Assembly: GCA_018714805.1 (NCBI GenBank)
Contig: DVMW01000033.1
Location: 1-64,000, forward strand
Length of the DNA stretch: 64,000 bases
Direction: 5' to 3'
Source: Candidatus Fimenecus excrementigallinarum
GTDB taxonomy: Bacteria > Bacillota > Clostridia > Oscillospirales > Acutalibacteraceae
Below, in pieces: positions 1-8,441 of this stretch; the stretch's first letter is position 1, and each line of letters opens with the position of its first letter. A model generated the notes under the pieces. The model was given only the letters and a program-made list of their open reading frames with translations. It had not been told where the DNA came from and searched no databases. A program made the translations under genes and the position numbers.

Positions 1-401
1 GCCGCCGGAGAATTTTCGGAAACCTCCGCCACATAGAGGCCCGCGTCGGTCGGGTCGTAAAACACCCCGGCGCCGACGCCGACCATCTGCCCGCGCAGCT
101 CGTCCTGATAGCGGGCGTATTGCGCGGCGGACATATAGTAGCTGTACCCGTCGCCGATGCCCTCCGCATACCCTTCCGAAAGGTCGGCGTTGAGAAGGCT
201 GTCGTTGATTTCCCCGAAATAGTTGTTGCGGACAATATCGTCAATCTCCGAAACCGTCGCATACAGGCTCGAACGGCTCGGGAGGTCGCGGATAATGGAA
301 TTGTAGGTGCGCATGGTCACCGCTGCCGTCGCGGCAGCCGTGCCGGCGATGGCGAGGAACACAATGGCAAGCGCAAGGCCCAGCGAAATCTTCCGGCGCA
401 T
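1..401 (-). CDS. S41 (CtpA-like) C-terminal processing protease, N-terminal part
   Basis: The gene runs off the left edge, so only about 133 residues are visible. It opens with Met-Arg-Arg-Lys and one hydrophobic segment (about residues 5-29) that would anchor the protein in the membrane with the rest outside. The segment that follows (IDDIVRNNYFG..., EGIGDGYSYYM) is the helical region before the PDZ domain in S41 carboxyl-terminal proteases, and GVGAGVFYDP begins the PDZ domain. The catalytic Ser/Lys lie outside the window. It starts 33 bases after the M23 hydrolase gene in an ftsE-ftsX-M23-S41 order, so it probably processes or regulates the envelope hydrolase; that role is inference. Confidence 0.85.
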   Translation of the reverse strand, partial: MRRKISLGLALAIVFLAIAGTAAATAAVTMRTYNSIIRDLPSRSSLYATVSEIDDIVRNNYFGEINDSLLNADLSEGYAEGIGDGYSYYMSAAQYARYQDELRGQMVGVGAGVFYDPTDAGLYVAEVSENSPA

Positions 402-434
402 GGGGCCGCCCCCTTCCTTGGTTTTCGGCGCTGC

Positions 435-1664
435 TTACGGCAGCCACGGCGCGGGGTTCACACGCGTGCCGTTGACCCATACCTCAAAGTGCAGGTGCGC
501 GCCCGCGTGCGGGTTGGAGGCCGACGGGCGGGGGCTGACGTTGCCGGTGTTGCCGACATAGGCGATAACCTGCCCCTGGGAAACGTGCTGCCCGGCGGAC
601 ACAACCATCCGGCTGCAATGCGCGTACCGCGTATACACGCCGTTGCCGTGGTTGATATAAACGTTATTGCCCCAGGAATAGTGGTATTCCGCCGAATAGA
701 CCGTACCGTCCGCCGCCGCGCGAATCTCCTTGCCGTAGGTGTTGCCCGTGGCGCCGCGCGTGCAGAAGTCGATGCCCTTGTGGTTCGCGTAGCCGTACCA
801 GCCGGCGGAAACATAGACGTTGGGATATTGCAGCGGATGAATCATGCCCTTGGAGGACACCGGGTAGTTGCCGGTGTTCCCGCCGCCGCCGCTGATGGAA
901 CCGCTGCCGCTTTCCATGCCGGCGGCTTGCTGGCGGTCATACTCTTCCATTGCCGCATTCAGCTCATCCAGATTGTCCTGGGTATCGGACAGCTTTTTCT
1001 CAATTTCATTTTGCTTGCTGACCTGAAGGCTGCGCGCCTCGAGCTCCTCGGCGCGGTCGGCGGCAAGCGAATCGCGCGCCGACTGCTGCGCGGCCAGCTT
1101 TTCCTCGGCCGCGGCCTTGTCGGACGCGAGCTTCGTCTTGGTCGCGTCGAGCTCGTCGATATCCGCCTGCAGGCCGGAGACCAGGTTCGCGTCATACTCG
1201 GAGACACGGCGCACAAGCTCGAGCCGCGTTAAAAACGTTTCAAAATCCTCGGCGCTCAAAAGCAGCTCGAGCGTGGAGGTCGAGCCGGCGACATAGGTTG
1301 CGTACAGCCGGTCGCCCAGTAGCTCGTATGTATCGCCAATCTGCGTTTCCAGCTCCGCCTGACGGGTCTCGGCGGCGTCAATCTGCGCGTCAAGCGTGTC
1401 CAGCTCCGACTGGTACTGCGCGATGACCTTGTTGTACTCGGCAATCTTGGTGTTGAGCGCGGAGACCCGGTCGTTGATGACATCCATTTCCTTCTGCAGG
1501 TCATCCAGGTCGCTGTTCAAAGAGTCCTGTAACGCTTCCTGCTGGTCAATCTGCGATTGCAGCTCATCCCGCTCTGACGCCGCTGCCGGGAACAGGCAGC
1601 CGGTCACAAACAGGATGCAGACCGTCAAAAGCCCGACCGACCGGCGAAACACCGGGTTACTCAT
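435..1664 (-). CDS. FtsEX-linked murein hydrolase, coiled coil plus M23 peptidase domain
   Basis: A 409-residue exported protein. It has a signal peptide ending near AAASE, then about 220 residues of heptad-rich coiled coil, a Ser/Gly linker, and a C-terminal M23 (LytM) domain with HKGID (the H-x3-D zinc motif) and HLHFEVW (the HxH motif). This is the EnvC/PcsB/RipC architecture, in which FtsEX uses ATP hydrolysis to switch on a peptidoglycan hydrolase during division. ATG 1664 is chosen because it overlaps the ftsX stop by 8 bases (translational coupling) and is followed directly by the signal peptide. Both HxxxD and HxH are present, so the enzyme is probably active. Confidence 0.9.
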   Translation of the reverse strand: MSNPVFRRSVGLLTVCILFVTGCLFPAAASERDELQSQIDQQEALQDSLNSDLDDLQKEMDVINDRVSALNTKIAEYNKVIAQYQSELDTLDAQIDAAETRQAELETQIGDTYELLGDRLYATYVAGSTSTLELLLSAEDFETFLTRLELVRRVSEYDANLVSGLQADIDELDATKTKLASDKAAAEEKLAAQQSARDSLAADRAEELEARSLQVSKQNEIEKKLSDTQDNLDELNAAMEEYDRQQAAGMESGSGSISGGGGNTGNYPVSSKGMIHPLQYPNVYVSAGWYGYANHKGIDFCTRGATGNTYGKEIRAAADGTVYSAEYHYSWGNNVYINHGNGVYTRYAHCSRMVVSAGQHVSQGQVIAYVGNTGNVSPRPSASNPHAGAHLHFEVWVNGTRVNPAPWLP

Positions 1665-2571
1665 TGTTGACCACGCTCCTTTGCTCACGCAGGTACTTGT
1701 TCATCGAAATCATACTGCCGACGCCGCCGGTGAATACGCCGATGGCGAGGAACACAAGGAAAATCTGCAGCGCATAGCCCGAAAACGGGACCAGCGCAAA
1801 GCCGAACGAGCCGAGCAGGTCGGCGGCGTACACGGTGATAAGCTCGTAAAGCCCCCACAGCACGCCCAGCGACACCGCCGCGGCGATAACGCCCAGGATA
1901 ATCCCCTCTACAAAGAAGGGCCAGCGGATAAAGCCGTTCGTCGCGCCGACCGCCTTCATGATGTTGATTTCAAGCTTGCGGCTGAACATCGTGATGCGGA
2001 TGGTGTTCGCAATGATGAACAGCGCGACCAGGAACAGCATCACGACAAGCCCGATGCTGACAACCGTAACCGCACGGCGCACCGAAACCAGCTTCCCGGC
2101 AAGGTCGCTGTTTTCCCGGATGCTGTCCACGTGCTCGACCGCGCGAATCTGCTCGACGATCGCATCGAACTGAGAAAGGTCCGTGAGCGTGACCTTGTAG
2201 GCGTCCGGCAGCGGGTTGCCCGGCAGGCCGTCATAAATGCTGCTGTCGCCGCCGAGCGCCTCCAGCTGCTCGGCAAACGCCTGCTCCTTCGGGACCATTT
2301 CGCAGCCGTCGACATTCGGAATGGCCGCAAGCGCCTGCCCTACGGACTCGACCGTCGCGTCGTCGGCGTCCATTTCCAGATACACCATAACGACGTTCTG
2401 CGATTCAACGCGGTCAAGCAGCGCGCTGATATTGAAAAACGCCATCGCGCCCACGCCGATAATCACAAGACACGCGAGCAGCACCGTCACAGAGGCCAGC
2501 GACATCAGCCGGTTGACCCAGATATTGCGGAAGCCCTCCCGCGTCAGATACTTCAGACTTGCGCCCTTCAT
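1657..2571 (-). CDS. ftsX: Cell division protein FtsX (permease subunit)
   Basis: 304 residues with the FtsX plan: a short cytoplasmic start, a first membrane helix (about 20-45), an extracellular domain of about 120 residues, then three membrane helices with the FtsX/MacB-type core (IANTIRITMFSRKLEINIMKAVGATNGFIRWPF...). FtsX passes the ATPase cycle of FtsE to an extracellular peptidoglycan hydrolase. The start overlaps the ftsE stop by 4 bases (ATGA) and the end overlaps the M23 gene by 8 bases, giving a tightly coupled operon. The length is usual for Gram-positive FtsX. Confidence 0.95.
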   Translation of the reverse strand: MKGASLKYLTREGFRNIWVNRLMSLASVTVLLACLVIIGVGAMAFFNISALLDRVESQNVVMVYLEMDADDATVESVGQALAAIPNVDGCEMVPKEQAFAEQLEALGGDSSIYDGLPGNPLPDAYKVTLTDLSQFDAIVEQIRAVEHVDSIRENSDLAGKLVSVRRAVTVVSIGLVVMLFLVALFIIANTIRITMFSRKLEINIMKAVGATNGFIRWPFFVEGIILGVIAAAVSLGVLWGLYELITVYAADLLGSFGFALVPFSGYALQIFLVFLAIGVFTGGVGSMISMNKYLREQRSVVNNE

Positions 2572-3503
2572 GCCTTCTTCCCCCCATCCTGCTTCGCCGC
2601 ATCATCCAGATAGGCGGAATAGTCGATATTGTCCTCGGCAAGGTCCATATCCTCCAGGCCGTAATTCTGCATAAAGGCCTCCAGGTCCTTGTCGACGTTG
2701 GGCTGGATATAATAGGTCGATTTGGACGACGCCTCAATCGTCGTATCGGAGAGCGCCGCCGCCTTTTTCGCCTGCTCGGACGTGCCGGAGGTCGGGTAAT
2801 TCGCCTCAATGGAGGCGTAGTCCTCGGGCAGCTTGTCCGTGTCGCTCGTGTCGGAGACAATCTCGCCGCTTTCAATGGTTATCACGCGGTGGTGGAAGTG
2901 CCGCACCAGATTGTGCTCGTGCGTAACCATGACGACGGTCGTGCCGCTCGCGTTGATGTGGTTGAGCAAATCGACAATCTCATACGACATTTCCGGGTCG
3001 ATGTTGCCGGTCGGCTCGTCCGCAATCAGAATGCCCGCGTTGTTGACCAGCGCCCGCGCGAGCGCAACGCGCTGTTGCTCGCCGCCGGAGAGCTGCGTGG
3101 GCTTCTGCCGCGCCTTGGAGGTGAGCCCCACAAGGCTTAAGACGTAGGGCACGCGCTTGCGGATTTCCTTTTCCCGCGCGCCGATAACGCGCATGGCGAA
3201 CGCCACGTTGTCGAACACCGTCATGGTGGGAATCAGGCGGAAATCCTGGAACACGATGCCCATGGTGCGCCGCAGCATCGGGATGTCGCGCTTGCGCATG
3301 GTCGTCAGGTCGAAGCCGTTGATGTGGACGGTCCCGCTGTTGGGGACCTCCTCGCGCATGATAATCTTCAAAAACGTGCTTTTGCCCGCGCCCGAGGAGC
3401 CGACAACGAACACAAATTCGCCGTCCTCGATGCGCAGATTGACGTTTTTGAGCGCTTCGGTACCGTTTTTATATGTTTTGGAAACGTTCTTGAACTCAAT
3501 CAC
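2568..3503 (-). CDS. ftsE: Cell division ATP-binding protein FtsE with C-terminal extension
   Basis: An ABC ATPase with Walker A GSSGAGKS (about residue 35), signature LSGGEQQR (138), Walker B ILIADEPT (158) and the H-loop His in MVTHEHN (195). It partners FtsX at the division septum. The start is GTG 3503, preceded by GAGAGG; the ATG nearby (AGGTATGCGG) reads into a stop after three codons. The core ends near residue 220, where normal FtsE ends, but about 90 more residues follow, rich in Asp, Glu, Ser and Ala with YYIQPN and YGLEDMD stretches. This tail is not part of the usual family. First gene of the operon. Confidence 0.95.
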   Translation of the reverse strand: MIEFKNVSKTYKNGTEALKNVNLRIEDGEFVFVVGSSGAGKSTFLKIIMREEVPNSGTVHINGFDLTTMRKRDIPMLRRTMGIVFQDFRLIPTMTVFDNVAFAMRVIGAREKEIRKRVPYVLSLVGLTSKARQKPTQLSGGEQQRVALARALVNNAGILIADEPTGNIDPEMSYEIVDLLNHINASGTTVVMVTHEHNLVRHFHHRVITIESGEIVSDTSDTDKLPEDYASIEANYPTSGTSEQAKKAAALSDTTIEASSKSTYYIQPNVDKDLEAFMQNYGLEDMDLAEDNIDYSAYLDDAAKQDGGKKA

Positions 3504-3536
3504 AGCCGCATACCTCTCGCTTCATGAAATCAAAAC

Positions 3537-3579
3537 AAGGGTGGCACGGCGCCTGCAAGGCAGGTCCCATACCACCCTT
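3537..3579 (-). promoter_or_regulatory. 5' leader stem-loop of the ftsE operon
   Basis: Eight-base arms at 3537-3544 and 3572-3579 (AAGGGTGG/CCACCCTT) enclose a second perfect stem (CCTGC-CTT-GCAGG). The outer arm starts almost at the predicted transcription start, so the mRNA would begin in a hairpin. There is no proper T tract, so it looks more like a 5' stabiliser than a terminator. Confidence 0.5.
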
Positions 3580-3580
3580 A

Positions 3581-3609
3581 AGTATAGCATAAAGCTGCAA
3601 AATTTGTAA
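3581..3609 (-). promoter_or_regulatory. Sigma-A-type promoter of the ftsEX operon
   Basis: On the minus strand, TTACAA (3609-3604), a 17-base spacer and TATACT (3586-3581) sit about 78 bases before the ftsE GTG. 3610-3759 holds no gene. Confidence 0.65.
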
Positions 3610-3759
3610 CCGTTTTGTAACCCGCGGCGCAGATTCTGTATGTTTCCACAAAATATGCGGCAAGCTCTGTGCAAATTCCACAGAAAAAATCCTATATTTT
3701 GTGAACAAAATCAAAACCTGTCCACTATCTTGTGGCCTTGCGCCGCCGGATTGCGCGTC

Positions 3760-4845
3760 TTAATATTTTATCGGGCTGGAATCCAGGTATTTCTTGACCA
3801 TCAGCGCCACCTTGAACACGATGGCGTCGTCAAACTCGCGCAAATCGAGGCCGGTGAGCTTCTTGATTTTTTCAAGCCGGTAGACGAGCGTGTTGCGGTG
3901 GACGAACAGCTTGCGCGAGGTCTCGGAAACGTTCAGGTTGTTCTCGAAGAACTTCTGGATGGTAAACAGCGTCTCCTGGTCGAGCGATTCAATGGAGCCG
4001 CGCTTGAAAACCTCTTTTAAGAACATTTCGCACAGCGTCGTGGGCAGCTGGTAAATCAGGCGCGCAATGCCGAGGTTGTCGTAGCTGACAATCGTCTTTT
4101 CGGTGTCGAACACCTTGCCGACCTCGAGCGCGACCTGCGCCTCGCGGAACGAACGCGCCAGGTCCTTAATGCCCTCGACCGTGGTGCCGATGCCCACAAG
4201 GACGTGGGAGTAATACTCGGCGCCGAGACTGTCCGCAATAGAGCGGGCGAGCTTTTCCAAATCGCGCGGGTCGACGTTGGGCTTGACCTCCTTAATCAGC
4301 GCGATGTCCGTCTCGTTGAGATTGATGACGAAGTCCTTGTTCTTGTCGGGGAACAGGTTCTGGATGATGTCGTAGACCGAGATGTCCACGTGCTCGGTGA
4401 TGCGAATCAGCACAACGACGCGGCTGACGTCGTTGTTGAAATGCAGCTCGCGCGCCTTGAGATAGATGTCGCCGGGCAGAATGTTGTCCAGAATCACGTT
4501 TTTGATGAAATTGCCGCGGTCATACTTTTCGTCATAGTACTGCTTGATGCTCGACAGCGAGACCGCGAGCACCGAAGCGTATTTCTGCGCAAGCTCGTCG
4601 TCCCCCTCCACAAATACGGCGTATTCGGGGTGCATATGCGTGCCGAAGGCGCGGTAAACATAGCCGTCGAGCACAACGGGGTCGGACGCCTGGAACACGG
4701 CGCTCAGCTCCGGGGGCAGAACCTCGCCCACGCGGGAAAGCTCGCTGCAGGAAATCACGGTGCCGGTCTCGTCCAGGACGCCGATGGTGCGGCCGACCGC
4801 CTCGGTCATCTGGTGCATGATTGCCTGAAACAGTCTGTTCGACAT
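3760..4845 (-). CDS. PucR/CdaR-family transcriptional regulator
   Basis: 361 residues. The C-terminal 60 residues carry the PucR-type helix-turn-helix (FFENNLNVSETSRKLFVHRNTLVYRLEKI...GLDLREFDDAI). The middle is a GGDEF-like CdaR domain and the N-terminus a sensory domain of the sugar-diacid type. Relatives (CdaR, PucR) activate catabolic genes in response to small metabolites. The start ATG 4845 follows GGAGG at 8 bases; an upstream in-frame start has no such site. No obvious target lies beside it: ftsE is downstream and the Ada-like pair upstream, both with separate roles. Effector unknown. Confidence 0.85.
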   Translation of the reverse strand: MSNRLFQAIMHQMTEAVGRTIGVLDETGTVISCSELSRVGEVLPPELSAVFQASDPVVLDGYVYRAFGTHMHPEYAVFVEGDDELAQKYASVLAVSLSSIKQYYDEKYDRGNFIKNVILDNILPGDIYLKARELHFNNDVSRVVVLIRITEHVDISVYDIIQNLFPDKNKDFVINLNETDIALIKEVKPNVDPRDLEKLARSIADSLGAEYYSHVLVGIGTTVEGIKDLARSFREAQVALEVGKVFDTEKTIVSYDNLGIARLIYQLPTTLCEMFLKEVFKRGSIESLDQETLFTIQKFFENNLNVSETSRKLFVHRNTLVYRLEKIKKLTGLDLREFDDAIVFKVALMVKKYLDSSPIKY

Positions 4846-4898
4846 AAGAGGAACCTCCAAAGCGTAATTTATACAATACGTCCATGTTGTTACTATGT

Positions 4899-4927
4899 AT
4901 TTTACACAAGGAAAGGAATTTTTGCAA
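4899..4927 (-). promoter_or_regulatory. Promoter of the PucR-type regulator gene
   Basis: TTGCAA (4927-4922), 17-base spacer, TAAAAT (4904-4899) on the minus strand, in an AT-rich gap (4846-5074) that otherwise holds no gene. Confidence 0.55.
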
Positions 4928-5074
4928 GGGATTTTTTTGATATTTTCAATTTTTCCTTTGCATTTTGCCTAAAAAACCAGATTTTTTTTGGTAAATCAGT
5001 AGATTGGGCGCCTTTTTTTCGCCGAAAACAGACAAAAAATCTTTGGGCAAAATCACAAGAGCGCGCCGCCGAAA

Positions 5075-5482
5075 TCATCCGCCGCAGCAGACGCTGCAAT
5101 AGGTATAGCCGTCCGCAAGCAGCCCGGACAACTGCCCCTCGCTTGCTTCGGCGCGGTTTTCCGCCTTAAGGGATTCGGCGTACCGGCAGTCCGGGCGGTG
5201 AATCTTTTTGGAGCTTGTGTTGAGGACATAGTCGAAAGCAGGCTCGGTTTCAATCGTCTGCACGGACGCCTCTGCCTGCGGCGCCGTTGTGCGTTCTTCG
5301 TACCAATGAATCTGCGGCGCGGTGGTCGCCTCCGCAAGGAACCGCGCATGGACGCTGCGGTCTAAGTAAATCTGGTTGACAAACAAGGCGCCGGCCAGCA
5401 AAAGGCAGATTCCCGCGCTTGCGAGCAGCCAAAGCGGGTGCGCACAAAGCAGGTCGGCGAGCTGTTCAAGCTGTTTTTTCAT
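5075..5482 (-). CDS. Membrane-anchored protein with Ada-like metal-binding C-terminus (copy B)
   Basis: 135 residues: one membrane helix (about 17-36), a Thr/Ala-rich linker (TTAPQ repeated) and a C-terminal domain VLNTSSKKIHRPDC...LADGYTYCSVCC. The pattern NTxxKKxHxPxC...GYxxCxxC matches the small Ada-type zinc domain also found at the end of secreted Firmicute nucleases; Cys99, Cys129, Cys132 and His95 could bind metal. No enzyme domain is present. Its ATG overlaps the stop of the upstream paralogue by 4 bases (ATGA). With the helix near the N-terminus, the metal domain is likely outside the cell. Function unknown. Confidence 0.7.
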   Translation of the reverse strand: MKKQLEQLADLLCAHPLWLLASAGICLLLAGALFVNQIYLDRSVHARFLAEATTAPQIHWYEERTTAPQAEASVQTIETEPAFDYVLNTSSKKIHRPDCRYAESLKAENRAEASEGQLSGLLADGYTYCSVCCGG

Positions 5483-5964
5483 GACGCGTACCCCTCGCAA
5501 TGCGCGCACAGCTCGTAGCCGTCGGCAAGATATTCGGAAAGCGCCGAGGCCGAAATTTCCCGGCGGTTTTTCGCATCCATGTTGCGGACGTAGGCGCAGT
5601 CCGGGCTGTGTATCTTTTTGGAGCTCGTATTGACCACCAGCGTTTCGGAAAGCGTTTCCGCCCTCGCTTCGGTCGTGTTGGCCGGCGCGGCGGTCGTCGG
5701 CGCTTTGCGGACGGTCAGCGGCTCCTCCCGCGCGGCTTCGGTCGGGCGGACGGGCTGTGTCTGCACCGCCGGGCTCTGCTGCGGCGTGTCCGTAAAAACC
5801 TGCGGCGCGTCCGTGACGGTCTGCGGCGCGGTCTGCGCGGCCGCGGGCGCCGCGTCCAGCGTCCGGCGCAGGGAAAGCTGCATGGCGAACGTGCCGACAA
5901 GCAGCGCAAGCGCCAGCACAAAAAAGGCGGCGGTGAACAGGGCCGTCTTTCGTTTCCCGTCCAT
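5479..5964 (-). CDS. Membrane-anchored protein with Ada-like metal-binding C-terminus (copy A)
   Basis: 161 residues, same plan as the following gene: membrane helix (about 8-28), a low-complexity Thr/Pro/Ala/Gln linker (about 40-105), then VVNTSSKKIHSPDC...LADGYELCAHC with Cys123, Cys153, Cys156 and His119 as likely ligands. The final 50 residues are clearly homologous to copy B while the linkers differ, so the pair arose by duplication. ATG 5964 follows AAGGATG. Longer upstream extensions of this frame run into the ABC ATPase gene and lack protein-like sequence. No function is assigned. Confidence 0.7.
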   Translation of the reverse strand: MDGKRKTALFTAAFFVLALALLVGTFAMQLSLRRTLDAAPAAAQTAPQTVTDAPQVFTDTPQQSPAVQTQPVRPTEAAREEPLTVRKAPTTAAPANTTEARAETLSETLVVNTSSKKIHSPDCAYVRNMDAKNRREISASALSEYLADGYELCAHCEGYAS

Positions 5965-6061
5965 CGCCGTCACATCCTTTGGTAAAAAATTCCAAAAGCC
6001 AAGCGTATCTGCGTTTATTCTATCATTTTTATCGGATTTTGCTATAAGATGTGCCGCATTA

Positions 6062-6640
6062 TCACAATTCGGCCGGGCTGCCGTGCAGCGTCCAGGTTTT
6101 GGCGCGCAACTGCTCCGCCTCCGCCGGGTCGTGCGTAACCAGCAGCACCGGGCGGCGCTGCGCCTCTTGTGCCAGCAGCGGCAGCAGCGCGTCCCGGCAG
6201 GCCTTATCCAGGCCCCGGAACGGCTCGTCCAGCAGCAGAAACGCGCTGTCGTGCGCAAGCGCGCGCGCGAGCGCGACGCGCCGGCGCATCCCGCCGCTTA
6301 ACGCCGCGGGCTTTGCGTCCAGCTCCGCGCCGAGACCGACCTTTTCGAGCGTTTCCCGCGCCTTTTGAGCACCGCTTACAATCGCGACGTTTTGGCGCGC
6401 GGAAAGCCAGGGCAGCAGACGGTCCTCCTGAAACAGACAGGTGTACCGCGCCGGGAACCCGACAACCCGCCCGGACGCCGGCCGCTCCAAGCCGCAGAGC
6501 ACGCGCAGGAAGGTCGTCTTCCCGACGCCGGAAGCGCCCAGAAGCGCCGTCACGCCGGAAAAGTCCAGCGTGCGCGAAAAGTTTTCCAGCACGGTCTTTT
6601 CGCCGTAGCGGACCGTGACATCCTGAAAGGTCACCTGCAT
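6062..6640 (-). CDS. ABC importer ATP-binding subunit (NitT/TauT type)
   Basis: 192 residues, compact for the SsuB/TauB family. It has Walker A GASGVGKTT, signature LSGGMRRRVALARAL, Walker B FLLLDEPFRGLD and an H-loop LLVTHDPAEA. It would energise the permease encoded just upstream, whose stop it overlaps by 10 bases. The family's C-terminal region is missing, but all catalytic motifs are present. Third gene of the binding protein-permease-ATPase set. Confidence 0.88.
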   Translation of the reverse strand: MQVTFQDVTVRYGEKTVLENFSRTLDFSGVTALLGASGVGKTTFLRVLCGLERPASGRVVGFPARYTCLFQEDRLLPWLSARQNVAIVSGAQKARETLEKVGLGAELDAKPAALSGGMRRRVALARALAHDSAFLLLDEPFRGLDKACRDALLPLLAQEAQRRPVLLVTHDPAEAEQLRAKTWTLHGSPAEL

Positions 6641-7428
6641 ACAGCGCCCTCCTTTGCCGCGCGCGCCGAGATACGGCCGACGAGATAGACAATCAGGCGT
6701 TCAAACGCCATGCTCAGCAAAATCACGACCAGCGTCCAGGCGAACAAATCCGCCGTTTCCAGATACACCTTCGCGTTGTAAAGCTGGGTGCCTATCGCGC
6801 CGCGCGGCGTGCTGATGACCTCGGCGGCAATGCCCGCCTTCCAGGCGAAGCCAATCGCGGTCGTCAGCGCGGTCAAAAAAGCGGGCAGGACGCTCGGGAA
6901 ATAGACGTACCGCAGCGTTTTGCCGCGGCCGAGCCCATAGACCCGCGCCATTTCCAGAAGCCCGGCGTCCGTTTCGGCGATGCCGGTCGCAAGGTTCGCC
7001 CAGACAATAGGCAGAACCATCAAAAAGGAGATACAAACGGGCACGTGCTCCTTTTGCAGCCAGACGAGCGCCAGAATGATGAACGATACGACGGGGGTGG
7101 TGCGGATAACGGTCAGCATCGGCTTGAACACCGCGTACAGCCATTTGGAGGAAGCGGTCAGCGCCGCGAGCAGGACGCCGCACAGCACGCCCAGCAGATA
7201 CCCTTCGGTAATGCCGAGCAGCGAACGCAGGGCGGTAAGCCAGAACGCCCCCGTGCGCGCAAGCTGCCACAGCCGCCCGAACGTTGCGGCGGGCGATGCG
7301 AACAGCACCTCCTGCCCGACGAGCAGGCTGACGGCCTCCCAAACGGCAAGCCACACGCACAGCGAAACGGCTGCGCGCACGGCTTTTTTCCCTTTGGCGT
7401 CGGGTCCGCTCCCGAATTTACGCGCCAT
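6631..7428 (-). CDS. ABC importer permease (SsuC/TauC type)
   Basis: 265 residues with about six membrane helices and the BPD-transport EAA loop (ETDAGLLEMARVYGLGRGKTLRYVYFPSVLPAF...). The N-terminus overlaps the binding-protein gene by 11 bases and the C-terminus overlaps the ATPase gene by 10 bases. Family members import nitrate, sulfonates, thiamine precursors and similar small molecules. The substrate cannot be read from the sequence. Confidence 0.88.
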   Translation of the reverse strand: MARKFGSGPDAKGKKAVRAAVSLCVWLAVWEAVSLLVGQEVLFASPAATFGRLWQLARTGAFWLTALRSLLGITEGYLLGVLCGVLLAALTASSKWLYAVFKPMLTVIRTTPVVSFIILALVWLQKEHVPVCISFLMVLPIVWANLATGIAETDAGLLEMARVYGLGRGKTLRYVYFPSVLPAFLTALTTAIGFAWKAGIAAEVISTPRGAIGTQLYNAKVYLETADLFAWTLVVILLSMAFERLIVYLVGRISARAAKEGAVCR

Positions 7429-8407
7429 ACCAGAAGTCGTCGCCGGGCAGCGCGCCGCCCACGGACTGCGCGTTCGCCTCGAACAGCACGTCTAAATTGG
7501 CGGACGCCGTTTCCCGCATTTGCGCGCCGCTTTGGAACGCGATGCTGCAGCGCGGAATGGCCTGCTTGGCGACGGCGGCCTTCGGGATAACGCCGTAGGT
7601 CTCGCACAGCGCGGCGGTCTCGTCCAAATTGGTGCCCGTGTACTCGACGGACGCCTTGTATTCCTGCAGGAACGCGTCTACGGCCGCCCGGTTCGCTTCA
7701 ACAAAGTCTTTTTTCGCGACGATGCAGCCCATCGCAAGCGCCACGCCGGAGGCGCTTTCAAAAGCGTCGGACAAATCCAGCGCGACGGACAGCGCTTTGT
7801 TTTGCAGCAGCGCGGAGGTCACGTTGGGCTCGGGCAGCAGGTAGAGCGTGCTGTCCTCGGCCGCGGCAGCGGCGGCAAGCGTCGCCACCTCGGCGTGCTC
7901 CGAACGGAATTCCACGCTCACGCTGTCGGCAAGACCGTTTTCCTCGAGCAGATAGCGCAGCACATATTCGGGCGTCGCCCCCTGCCCCGCCGTGACGACG
8001 GTCCGGCCCGCAAGGTCCGCGATGCTTTCCAGCGGCTGCGCGGACAGCAGATACAGCGTGCCCAGCGTGTTGACCGCAAGCATCTGCACGTTGCCCTCGA
8101 GCTTATTGTAAAGCACCGCCGCCATATTCAGCGGGCAGGCGGCCACATCGTAGTTGCCCGCAATCATGCCCGCCGTGACCTCCGTCGGGTCGGTGCACAG
8201 CGTCACGGAATAGGCGTTTGCAGCCGTGCCCGCGTCATTGTCCGCCCACAGCTTGACGGAGCCGATACCCGTAGGACCCTTGAGCGTGGCCAGGCGAATC
8301 GTCGTCTTTTCCGCGGGCGCGTCCTCATTTTGCGCTTCCCCGCCGCAGGCGGCAAAGGTGAGCAGCACGAGCGCAAGGCTTACAAGCAGCGCGATGGTTT
8401 TTTTCAT
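7418..8407 (-). CDS. ABC importer substrate-binding lipoprotein
   Basis: 329 residues. A signal peptide ends in a lipobox (TFAAC) and is followed by a NitT/TauT-type periplasmic-binding fold: IRLATLKGPTGIGSVKLW near the N-terminus, NYDVAACPLNMAAVLYNK, DLAGRTVVTAGQGATPEYVLRYLL. The second ATG (8407) is taken as the start because it sits 8 bases after AGGA; the first ATG is too close to that site. Substrate unknown. Lies 34 bases after the Crp-type regulator gene, in the same direction. Confidence 0.85.
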   Translation of the reverse strand: MKKTIALLVSLALVLLTFAACGGEAQNEDAPAEKTTIRLATLKGPTGIGSVKLWADNDAGTAANAYSVTLCTDPTEVTAGMIAGNYDVAACPLNMAAVLYNKLEGNVQMLAVNTLGTLYLLSAQPLESIADLAGRTVVTAGQGATPEYVLRYLLEENGLADSVSVEFRSEHAEVATLAAAAAAEDSTLYLLPEPNVTSALLQNKALSVALDLSDAFESASGVALAMGCIVAKKDFVEANRAAVDAFLQEYKASVEYTGTNLDETAALCETYGVIPKAAVAKQAIPRCSIAFQSGAQMRETASANLDVLFEANAQSVGGALPGDDFWYGA

Positions 8408-8441
8408 ATCTATCATCCTTTCCCGGCGTACAACCGCACGC

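Noticed and set aside
3537..3609. T-box antiterminator (GGGTGG similarity) before ftsE
   Set aside because: Only the GGGTGG word matches; the rest of the T-box core, the specifier loop and a terminator are missing.
5482..5995. A single larger protein covering both Ada-like genes
   Set aside because: The longer frame reads through copy A in the wrong phase; the two genes each have their own start and are ATGA-coupled.
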